From contig JAJDOG010000057.1 in NCBI GenBank assembly GCA_022340285.1, forward strand, positions 1 through 64,000: a DNA stretch of 64,000 bases, written 5' to 3'. The position numbers and the translations under genes were made by a program. The DNA comes from Betaproteobacteria bacterium (GTDB lineage Bacteria; Pseudomonadota; Gammaproteobacteria; Burkholderiales; SG8-39). Below are positions 10,622 through 18,899 of the stretch, in pieces (within the stretch, counting starts at the first letter, position 1; every line of letters begins with the position of its first letter). The notes under the pieces were generated by a model that saw only the letters and a list, made by a program, of their open reading frames with translations, did not search any database and was not told the origin of the DNA.

Positions 10622-10696
10622 GCACGCCACGGCGGGCGGTTTCCCGATAACGCGAGCGTGAACGAAGCGGTCCCGCGCGCTGTCCGAAGGGATACG

Positions 10697-11578
10697 ATGC
10701 CGGAGCACGCGAAGACGATATCGCTGGTCCTGGGCAGCGGCGGCGCCCGCGGCCTCGCGCACATCGGTGTGATCCGGTGGCTCACCGAGAACGGCTATGT
10801 CATTCGCTCGATCGCGGGCTCTTCCATGGGCGCGCTGGTGGGCGGGATCTACGCGGCGGGAAAGCTAGAGGTGTACGCCGACTGGGTCCTGGCGCTCGAG
10901 CGCATGGACGTCGTGCGGCTGCTCGACCCGTCCTTCGGTCGCGCCGGACTCTTCAAGGGCGAACGGATCATGGACGTGCTGCGCGAGCTGATCGGCGATT
11001 GCACGATCGAGGATCTGCCGGTGTCGTTCACCGCGGTCGCTACGAATCTCGACTCCGGTAAGGAAGTGTGGCTCAGAAAGGGAAAGCTGTTCGACGCGAT
11101 CCGCGCCTCCATCGCGACTCCGCTGATCTTCACACCCTTTTCGCTCGGTGGGCGGAGACTCCTCGATGGCGGGTTGGTGAATCCGATCCCGATCGCGCCC
11201 ACCCTCAACGACTCCACCGATCTCACGGTCGCGGTCAATCTGAGCGGCCGCTCCGAGGTGCGACCCGCGGCGCCGGCGCCGGCGCCGGCGCCTCGCGGCA
11301 ACGCGTATCGTCAGCGCATCCGCAGCTTCGTCGAGAGTCTGTACCCCGCGCGCACTCCGGAGCCTCCCGCACTTGGGATGATCGACATCTTGTACGCCTC
11401 CATGGAGACGATGCAGAACACGATCGCGCGCCTCAAGCTTGCCGCCTACTCGCCCGATGTGGCCATCGACATTCCGCGCAATGCGTGCGCATTCCACGAG
11501 TTCTGGCGCGCGGAGGAACTGATCGCCCTCGGCCACGAGCGTACCGCGCGCGCCTTCGCGAAGACCAGCCAGCATTGA
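10697..11578 (+). CDS. Patatin-like phospholipase
   Basis: GSGGARGLAHIGVI (oxyanion), GSSMG nucleophile elbow, LLDGGLVNPIP (DGG dyad). Confidence 0.88.
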   Translation: MPEHAKTISLVLGSGGARGLAHIGVIRWLTENGYVIRSIAGSSMGALVGGIYAAGKLEVYADWVLALERMDVVRLLDPSFGRAGLFKGERIMDVLRELIGDCTIEDLPVSFTAVATNLDSGKEVWLRKGKLFDAIRASIATPLIFTPFSLGGRRLLDGGLVNPIPIAPTLNDSTDLTVAVNLSGRSEVRPAAPAPAPAPRGNAYRQRIRSFVESLYPARTPEPPALGMIDILYASMETMQNTIARLKLAAYSPDVAIDIPRNACAFHEFWRAEELIALGHERTARAFAKTSQH

Positions 11579-11586
11579 GCGACGCG

Positions 11587-11614
11587 GCGACCGGCGCGAG
11601 GTCGCGCCGGTCGC
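11587..11614. terminator. Perfect 12-bp GC stem-loop between convergent genes
   Basis: gcgaccggcgcg-aggt-cgcgccggtcgc, 9 bp after the patatin stop. Confidence 0.6.
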
Positions 11615-11626
11615 TCTCGCGTCGAA

Positions 11627-12043
11627 TCAACCCAGGTTCTGCGCCCAGGCCTGCCCGCCGGAACCGTAGAACTGCAGGCTCCTCGCGTGCGCCGATGCGT
11701 CCTGGACGCCGTGCGCCATCTTGCGGAAGGCGTCGACAACGCGCGCCTTGAGCTCGTTGCCGCCCTGCTCGGTCAGCGAGTGCGCCCACTGCTGGCCGCT
11801 CGAGCGGTAGAAGGCTTTGGTTTGCTCTTCTGCGGTCGACACATCGACCCCACGCGCCATGTTGCGGAAGCCGTCGAGGACGCGCGCGCGCGGTGTCTGC
11901 TCGGTGATCGGCTGTTCCGCACGGGCATGACTGGGCGGAGCCGGGTGACGGGAAGCCGGATGCGGCCGGCGAGCGTGCTTGCGGATGATGGTGATGCTGC
12001 GCTCGGCGGTCGGAGTGATCGTCGTTTGCATGGTCATGGTCAA
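11627..12043 (-). CDS. Hypothetical protein with two ungapped ~38-aa tandem repeats
   Basis: ARVLDGFRNMARGVDVSTAEEQTKAFYRSSGQQWAHSL / ARVVDAFRKMAHGVQDASAHARSLQFYGSGGQAWAQNL. Confidence 0.65.
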   Translation of the reverse strand: MTMTMQTTITPTAERSITIIRKHARRPHPASRHPAPPSHARAEQPITEQTPRARVLDGFRNMARGVDVSTAEEQTKAFYRSSGQQWAHSLTEQGGNELKARVVDAFRKMAHGVQDASAHARSLQFYGSGGQAWAQNLG

Positions 12044-12290
12044 TGTCTCCTATGGCGGCTCAGGTTTGCCGGCAACTCCGGCCGTCCTGTTGGGAGAGAT
12101 GCTAGGGTCGGCGCGTATCGGCACGATTTCCGGAAGCGCCCAGTTTGTTTCCCGATTGTTTCAGGGACGTGCCATCGGGGGCGCGTCTCGTTCCTCTTCG
12201 TGTTGATCGCCGCGATCATCGGACTGAAGCTCGTTTCCTAGGTAACATTGCCGCCGTGCCCCGCGCATTGGAATCCGCTGAGGGACCGTC

Positions 12291-12935
12291 ATGAAAGCCC
12301 GCCGTCTCGCCCTTCTGATGACCCTTGCATCGTTACTCGTATCCGGGTGCGCCCCGGCGACGAAGCTGACGAATGCGTGGGTGGACCCCTCTTACAAGGG
12401 CCCGCCCTTCGAGAACCTGCTCGTGCTCGGGATTTCGAAGAATCCGGGCGTGCGACGCACCTTCGAGGACGAGTTCTCCGCGAAGCTGCGCGCGGCGGGC
12501 GTGAAGAAGGCGGTCCCCGGCTACACCGTGCTCCCCGAAAGCGGCAAAGTCCCGACGCCCGTCCTGGAAGGGATCCTCAAGAAGATGGGCGCCGACGGCG
12601 CGATCGTTGCCCGCGTGCTCGACGTCGATCGCAGGACCGCCTATTCGCCGGGCTATGTCACGGTGATTCCCAGCGTCGGGTACGCCCGGGGCTTCTACGG
12701 GTTCTATGGTTCGGCGATCGCAGTGTCGACGCCGCCTACCCCCTATCAGTACGAGGTCGTGGTTGTCGAGACGAGCCTGTGGCAGACGCGCGACGCTACG
12801 TTGGTGTGGTCGGCGACCACGCAGACCACGGATCCAGGCGAGCTCAGGAAGGAGATCGCCGGTTACGCCGACATCATCATCGGGGCCTTGCGCGAACGCG
12901 ACCTGATCGGCGCAGCACCTCAACAGAAGAAATAA
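12291..12935 (+). CDS. Lipoprotein, DUF4136-like
   Basis: Lipobox LLVSGC; TNAWVDPSYKGPPFENLLVLGISKNPGVRRTFEDEF. Confidence 0.65.
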   Translation: MKARRLALLMTLASLLVSGCAPATKLTNAWVDPSYKGPPFENLLVLGISKNPGVRRTFEDEFSAKLRAAGVKKAVPGYTVLPESGKVPTPVLEGILKKMGADGAIVARVLDVDRRTAYSPGYVTVIPSVGYARGFYGFYGSAIAVSTPPTPYQYEVVVVETSLWQTRDATLVWSATTQTTDPGELRKEIAGYADIIIGALRERDLIGAAPQQKK

Positions 12936-12969
12936 CCCGCGCGCGAGACCGCGCATTTTGGAGAGAACC

Positions 12970-13338
12970 ATGCGACGTTGCAGACTGTTCCTGGCATTCC
13001 TGGCACTGACGTTGATCCCGGCACTCGCCGCGGCGGCGGGATGGGGTGCCCTGCTCCTGCAGGGCCCGACCGAATGGTTCAACGGGGACGACATGAAGCT
13101 GCTGGTCGACAGTGCGCGGGAAGCGCTCGAGAAGGCGCCGGTCGGCCGGACCATCGACTGGAGCAACCCGGCGACCAATAATTCCGGCGCGACCACGGTC
13201 CTCGCGGAATCGACGAAGAACGGCCGGGTCTGCAAGACGATCAGTGTCGCGACCCAGGCTAAGGGCTTGAAGGAGTCCATGCGCTATGTCGCCTGCCGGG
13301 AGCCCGACGGTCGCTGGGGGCTGAGCGTCGCGCAGTAG
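12970..13338 (+). CDS. Small secreted protein, surface-antigen/RT0821-like
   Basis: N-terminal signal peptide; C-terminal CKTISVATQAKGLKESMRYVACREPDGRWGL. Confidence 0.55.
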   Translation: MRRCRLFLAFLALTLIPALAAAAGWGALLLQGPTEWFNGDDMKLLVDSAREALEKAPVGRTIDWSNPATNNSGATTVLAESTKNGRVCKTISVATQAKGLKESMRYVACREPDGRWGLSVAQ

Positions 13339-13386
13339 GCGGCCGAAAGCGTCGCTCATCGACAGCGGCGTGTCGCCCTCTTTCCG

Positions 13387-16050
13387 ATGACCGTTCGCGC
13401 AATCAGGGCGCTCTTCGAGCCTGAGCGCATTGCTTTTGCGCCGGGCGCGCACGGCGACGCGGCGGCCGAGCGGACGCTCCGCGCCAATCTCGCCAAGCCT
13501 GGACTGGCCGTTCCGGTTCAGGAAATCACCCATCGGCTTCCGCGCGATGTCCGATTCGACCTCGGAGTGATCGCGCTGCCGAATCGTCATGCGGAAAGCG
13601 CGCTCGAGCGGCTTGCCCGGCACGGCTGCCAGGCCGCCGTGCTTGTCGACACCCACATGCGCCGCACGCCGGAGACGGTGCGGGAGTTGCAGGCATTGCG
13701 CGCACTTGCGCGCGAGCTGGGGCTCCGCACCCTCGGTCCTTCCCGCGGTGGGGTCATCGTGCCAGCCCTCGGCATGAGCGCCGGCACGGTGGGTGACATT
13801 CCGGTTGCGGGATCGTTCGCGTTCGTCACGCAATCCGATTCCGTGCTGGTCGCGATGCTCGATCGCGCGGCAGCGCGGGGCATCGGCTTCTCGAAAGTCG
13901 CATCGGTCGGAAAGCCGAGCGACGTCGTGCTCGGTGATCTGCTCGATTATCTTGCGGCGGACGAGGAGACGCGCGCAGTGTTGGTCCACCTCGAGAACGT
14001 CGCCGATCCGCGCCGGTTTGTCTCTGCCGCGCGTGCCGTCGCATGGGGAAAACCGGTTCTGGTGCTTCGCGGCGGACGATCGTGCGAGCCCGCCGACATT
14101 GGTGAAGGTCTGCTCGACGCGCTCGTGCGGCGCGACGACGTGTACGACGCCGTATTTCACCGCACCGGGCTAGTCCGCGTACCGTCGATCGACGCGATGT
14201 TCGACGCGGCGCTCGCGCTCTCGCGGTTCGGCCCGCGGCATGTGCAGGCGCTCCGCCGCGGTCGGCTTGCCATTCTGGCGAATGGCACGGGCGCCGCATT
14301 GCTCGCTGCTGACGCCCTGGCTGCAGGGGGCGGGACGCTGGCGCCGCTTGGCGCGGCAACCAGGAGAACGCTCGCGAGGTCGGGCGCGCTGACCGAGCGC
14401 GAATGCTGCGTCGATCTCGGCGTCGAGGCGACCCCTGCGAGATTTGCGGACGCACTGAAAGTCGTTCTGGCCGGCGGCGAGACCGACTGCGTTCTGGCGA
14501 TTTTCGCGCCCGCTGCCGGTGCCAACTCGGTTGCGGTCGCGACGGCCGTCGCCGACGCGACGACGCGGAGCAACGGTGGCATCGTGATCGCCGCGTGGCT
14601 GGGCGCCGAGGGTTTTCGGGAAGCGCAAGCGGTCTTGGAGCGCGCGGGGGTGCCGCTGTACCGGGACACGGTCGAGGCGGTAGACGCCTTCCTCGCCGGC
14701 GTGCGCGCAGGCCGCGCCCGCGAGCAGCTTGCCGAGATTCCGTCCCTGGTCGTCGGCGCCGAAGCGCCTCGGACGGCAGAGGCCACGGCCATGATCGACG
14801 CTGCGCTCGCACGCGGTCGACAGTTCATTCAGGGCGACGATGCGCTCGAGCTCCTCGAGGCATACGGGATACACACTGCGGGGTCGCGTCGCGTGCGCAC
14901 CATCGCCGAGGCGCATGCTGCCGCTCGTGCCGTCGGCTTCCCCGTTAGCGTAGCGGGCCTGGTACGTGGAGGCGGTCGCCGACCCGCGCGACTGGCAGCG
15001 CTCGAGGCGGGCGACGCCGGGGCACTCGCGAAGCGCTGCCGCACGTTGCGCGAGCGTGCGCGGCGCATGCATCCTGGTGCTCGGCTGGCGAGTTTTCTGG
15101 TGAGCGCCGCGCGACGCCCGGACGACTCGCTCTCGCTCATGCTCGGTGTGACGACCGATCCGCTGTTTGGTCCCGTGATAGTGGTGGGGCAGGGCGGCCC
15201 GCACTTCGCCGCCATGGACGACCTCGTCTGTGCGCTGCCGCCGCTCAATGCGGCATTGGCGCGCTCAGCCCTCGGCGACACGCGCATCGGGCGACTTCTA
15301 CTTGGCGAGACGGGGCGCTCCACCGCGAACGCCGAATCGGTGATCACAGCGCTGGTTCAGCTCTCGCAGCTGGCCGCCGACCAGCCCGCCCTGGTGGAAT
15401 TGATCGTGAACCCGTTGCTCGCTGCGCCGCATGGCGCGCTCGCGCTGGCCGCCGAGGCGCGGCTCGCGAAGACGCGTCGCGGCGCCCGTGGCGCCGACCG
15501 GCTCGCGATCCGGCCGTACCCGAGATCGCTCGAGTGCACGGTGCGCCTGCGCGACGGCACCGAGACGCGGATGCGCCCGATCCGACCCGAGGACGCGCGC
15601 GCGATGCAAAGCGCGTTTCTGAAGATGACCCCCGAGGATCGGCGCATGCGTCTCTTCACGCCGATGAACGTCCTGCGCGACGACCTCGCTGCGCGTTACA
15701 CCGCAATCGACTACGACCGCGAGATGGCGCTCGTGATCGAGGATGTCGAGCACCCGGGCGAGCTCTGGGGCGGCGCGCGAATCGTCGCGGACCCGGATGG
15801 CGTCACCGCGGATTACGCGGTGTCGACGCGCTCCGACGCGCAGCACCGCGGCATCGGCGAGACCGCCCTGCGTGCCATCCTTGCCTATGCAGCCGAGCGT
15901 GGGATCCGGTCAGTGCGCGGCAGCGTGCTGCGCGAGAATGCGGCCATGCGCGCGCTCGCGAAGCGGGTCGGTTTTCGCGAGACGCACGATCCGGACGATC
16001 CGGCCTGCGTCCTGACGGTGATCGACCCCGCGCGGGTGCGGAGGCCGTGA
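13387..16050 (+). CDS. Pat-like protein acetyltransferase: acyl-CoA synthetase (NDP-forming)-like region plus C-terminal GNAT
   Basis: N-terminal CoA-binding/ligase-CoA-like region, ATP-grasp-like region (GPVIVVGQGGP, LVELIVNPLLA), C-terminal GNAT (MRPIRPEDARAMQSAFLKMTPEDRRMRLF, QHRGIGETALRAI). Confidence 0.8.
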   Translation: MTVRAIRALFEPERIAFAPGAHGDAAAERTLRANLAKPGLAVPVQEITHRLPRDVRFDLGVIALPNRHAESALERLARHGCQAAVLVDTHMRRTPETVRELQALRALARELGLRTLGPSRGGVIVPALGMSAGTVGDIPVAGSFAFVTQSDSVLVAMLDRAAARGIGFSKVASVGKPSDVVLGDLLDYLAADEETRAVLVHLENVADPRRFVSAARAVAWGKPVLVLRGGRSCEPADIGEGLLDALVRRDDVYDAVFHRTGLVRVPSIDAMFDAALALSRFGPRHVQALRRGRLAILANGTGAALLAADALAAGGGTLAPLGAATRRTLARSGALTERECCVDLGVEATPARFADALKVVLAGGETDCVLAIFAPAAGANSVAVATAVADATTRSNGGIVIAAWLGAEGFREAQAVLERAGVPLYRDTVEAVDAFLAGVRAGRAREQLAEIPSLVVGAEAPRTAEATAMIDAALARGRQFIQGDDALELLEAYGIHTAGSRRVRTIAEAHAAARAVGFPVSVAGLVRGGGRRPARLAALEAGDAGALAKRCRTLRERARRMHPGARLASFLVSAARRPDDSLSLMLGVTTDPLFGPVIVVGQGGPHFAAMDDLVCALPPLNAALARSALGDTRIGRLLLGETGRSTANAESVITALVQLSQLAADQPALVELIVNPLLAAPHGALALAAEARLAKTRRGARGADRLAIRPYPRSLECTVRLRDGTETRMRPIRPEDARAMQSAFLKMTPEDRRMRLFTPMNVLRDDLAARYTAIDYDREMALVIEDVEHPGELWGGARIVADPDGVTADYAVSTRSDAQHRGIGETALRAILAYAAERGIRSVRGSVLRENAAMRALAKRVGFRETHDPDDPACVLTVIDPARVRRP

Positions 16051-16053
16051 AAG

Positions 16054-17313
16054 CTAGACGCCGGGCCGCCAGAGCCCGGGCTTGATCGACTCTCCGGAGT
16101 CATAGCGCTCCCAGAACCGGCGCAGAATCTTCCGATAGCATGCCGGGTAGGCGTGATGCTCGTCGAGGAACTCGGTGGCGGTGCAGCCGAAACGCTCGGA
16201 TGCCCCGGCGTCGATGATGATCAGGCCCTCGCGTTTCGCCCATTGGTCCAGCGCCGCCTTGGTGCGTTTCACGGCGTCGCCGGCATGGGCACTCGCACCG
16301 AGCGTGCGCTCGAGCCCCGGGATGAGCGGAGGTGCGAACAGCACGAGCCGTCCACCTTTGGCCGCCAGCTCGTTTGAGAGCCGGACGAGGCCATCGAGCA
16401 ATGCAGGGTTGATCTTGCCGTGGCCCTGCACGATTGGCTGCGAGTATCGGGAGTCGGGCGCCGCACCGGCCCGCACGAGCTCGTCGACCCGCGCCGGATC
16501 GACGGGCCGGCCGTCGGCGAAGGTGGCGCTGCCGTCGTTGCGGAAACCGACGCACATGCCGCGGTTGATGGTGTCGAAGTCGCGCGCCGGCGTTCCGTCG
16601 GGGCAGCGGTAGTCGGTGCTCGACGCGTCGAAGAGCGCCCGCTTGACCGCCGCGATGCCGCTCGGGGAGCGCCAGGCGAGGCGCAGGATGCTCCACAGAT
16701 TTCTTACGCGCGGCCAGGAGATGGCGTCCTCCAGCTTCCGGAGGAAGGACACGCTGGGCAGCGCCTGCGGTGACACCGCTGCCGCGGGGGAGAGATCGAG
16801 CGTGTTCGGCTTACCCGGCCGATACAGCATGCCCACCGACCAGTCGAGCGCCAGGAAGATCCATTTCACCTGATCGGAATAATGGTGAACGATGTATTCC
16901 GCTTCGCCGATCGTCGAATGAAGCGGATTGGCGGTCTGGGCGAAGTTGTAGATGCGAACGTCGGGTGGAAACGCGTCCGCGGTGAGGCCCATCGACGTCG
17001 AAGCGCCGAGCACCACGCCGTTGATCTCCGGCAGCCGATCGGCCAGCCGCAGCGACTTGAATGGGCGATTCGCGGTGATGGGCGGGGAGTACGTCACCCC
17101 GCCGGTCGCGTGCTGCCAATCGCTCGCTGCCTTCACGAGCTCCGGTGTCCCCGCGGCCCGCTCGCCCAGCAGGAGATTCAGCCCGACGACGACTGCGAGC
17201 ATCAGCCCCAGCCCGATGAGAAGCGCCGCGTTGTAGCGCCGGCTGCCTGCCTCCGCAGCGGCGTCGGGCGAAGCGACTGCATCGGGCAATGGTCGTGCGT
17301 TCTGTGTGTCCAT
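16054..17313 (-). CDS. SGNH-like/AlgJ-type membrane-anchored protein, MBOAT partner
   Basis: N-terminal TM; GASTSMGL serine motif; C-terminal FLDEHHAYP (DxxH-like); 7 bp from an MBOAT gene. Confidence 0.65.
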   Translation of the reverse strand: MDTQNARPLPDAVASPDAAAEAGSRRYNAALLIGLGLMLAVVVGLNLLLGERAAGTPELVKAASDWQHATGGVTYSPPITANRPFKSLRLADRLPEINGVVLGASTSMGLTADAFPPDVRIYNFAQTANPLHSTIGEAEYIVHHYSDQVKWIFLALDWSVGMLYRPGKPNTLDLSPAAAVSPQALPSVSFLRKLEDAISWPRVRNLWSILRLAWRSPSGIAAVKRALFDASSTDYRCPDGTPARDFDTINRGMCVGFRNDGSATFADGRPVDPARVDELVRAGAAPDSRYSQPIVQGHGKINPALLDGLVRLSNELAAKGGRLVLFAPPLIPGLERTLGASAHAGDAVKRTKAALDQWAKREGLIIIDAGASERFGCTATEFLDEHHAYPACYRKILRRFWERYDSGESIKPGLWRPGV

Positions 17314-17320
17314 CCGTGGC

Positions 17321-18892
17321 TCAGAACTGGAAGTACAGGAACTCCGAGTTCCGGTGCAGGTTGATGATCACGGTAAACGCCACCACTGCGGCGATCACTC
17401 CCAGCGCGGCCCGCGGGCGCCACAGCAGAAGCCGAGCAGGTTGCGAATCTCTGGGGATCCCGAGCGCTGGCTTGAAACGCGCCATGATCTGTTGCGTGTT
17501 GGGCGCGAACCACGCGATCGCCAGCAGGATGATCATCCAGTTGACCAGCCCGCCGCGCACGAGTCCGCGCCCCTCCGAGAAATCCATGCCGTGCACGGCC
17601 AGCCACTGCCCGAAGGCGCCCCATTTCGCGAGCAGCAGACCGGGCAGCGCGAATCCGTGAAAGCCGAACATGCCCTTGAGGATCATGACGGCGTCGTGCA
17701 TGTTCGCCGCCCGGAAGAGCGCGAGCCCGACCAGCCAGCAGGCGAAGGTCAGCAGGATCGCAAGCGGGCGTCCCCACCACGTCGAGTGGCCGCGCTTGCG
17801 CCCGAGTCGCCGGTCGCGGTGCTTGCGCATGGTTCGCCAGACCTGGTTCACGGCGAGATAGAAACCGTGCAGGGCGCCGAACACGACGTAGGTCCAGCCC
17901 GCACCGTGCCACACGCCGCACAGGATCATCGTCACGATCAGACTGTAGTAGCGTCGCGCTGCGCTCTTGCGATGTCCGCCGAGCGGAACGAACACATAGT
18001 CGCGCAGAAAGCGCGAGAGCGTCATGTGCCACCGCTGCCAGAGGTCGGACATGTTGACCGCCTTGTACGGTGAGTGAAAGTTCAACGGCAGCGTGACCCC
18101 GAAGAGCCGCGAGAGGCCGATCGCCATGTCGGAATAGCCCGAAAAATCGAAATAGAGCTGGAGCGAGTAGGCGAGCACGGCGCTCCATGCCTCGACGAAC
18201 GTGGGCTCGACGCCGGAACCCGGCAGCGAGAAGAGCGGGCCCACGTACGGCCCGATCCCGTCGGCCAGGATCACCTTCTTGAAGAGCCCGATGATGAAGA
18301 TGGTCAGACCCACGGCCACGTTCTCCGCGCGCAGTCGATAGGTCTCGCTCTTGGCGAACTGCGGCATCATTTCGGCGTGATGCAGGATCGGCCCGGCGAT
18401 GAGGTGCGGGAAGTAGGTGACGAAGAGGCAGTAGTGGACGAAGCGGTACTCCTGCACCTTCCCTTGCCAGGTGTCCACCAGGAACGCGATCTGGGTGAAC
18501 GTGAAGAAGGAGATCCCCAGGGGGAGAATGATGTTCGCGTGGGGAAACGACGTGCCGACCAGCTCGCCCACGTTCTCGAGGAAGAAGTTGGCGTACTTGT
18601 AGTAGCCGAGCAGCGCGAGATCGCCCGCCACGGCAATGAACAGCATCAGCTTCGCCCGGGCGAGATCGCCGGCCGCGCGCGCCTTGCCGATCCGCATTCC
18701 GAGGACGTAATTGAAGACGATGGAGCCGAGCAGCAGGCCGACGTAGATCGGGTTCCACCAGCCGTAGAAGAAGAGCGAGGCCGCGGCTAGCCATCCGGCT
18801 GCCAGCGCGTGGTTCGTCCGGGCGACCACGTAGAAGACCGCGAACGTGATCGGGAGGAAGAAGAAGATGAATGCGTGGGAATTGAACAGCAT
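17321..18892 (-). CDS. MBOAT-family O-acyltransferase (AlgI-like)
   Basis: MLFNSHAFIFFFLPITFAVFYVVAR; ISFFTFTQIAFLVD; CGVWHGAGWTYVVFGALHGFYL (MBOAT His). Confidence 0.9.
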   Translation of the reverse strand: MLFNSHAFIFFFLPITFAVFYVVARTNHALAAGWLAAASLFFYGWWNPIYVGLLLGSIVFNYVLGMRIGKARAAGDLARAKLMLFIAVAGDLALLGYYKYANFFLENVGELVGTSFPHANIILPLGISFFTFTQIAFLVDTWQGKVQEYRFVHYCLFVTYFPHLIAGPILHHAEMMPQFAKSETYRLRAENVAVGLTIFIIGLFKKVILADGIGPYVGPLFSLPGSGVEPTFVEAWSAVLAYSLQLYFDFSGYSDMAIGLSRLFGVTLPLNFHSPYKAVNMSDLWQRWHMTLSRFLRDYVFVPLGGHRKSAARRYYSLIVTMILCGVWHGAGWTYVVFGALHGFYLAVNQVWRTMRKHRDRRLGRKRGHSTWWGRPLAILLTFACWLVGLALFRAANMHDAVMILKGMFGFHGFALPGLLLAKWGAFGQWLAVHGMDFSEGRGLVRGGLVNWMIILLAIAWFAPNTQQIMARFKPALGIPRDSQPARLLLWRPRAALGVIAAVVAFTVIINLHRNSEFLYFQF

Positions 18893-18899
18893 CGGCAGG

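Noticed and set aside
17202-18794. 530-aa minus-strand ORF overlapping MBOAT
   Set aside because: Alternate frame of the MBOAT gene; Arg-rich, no motifs.
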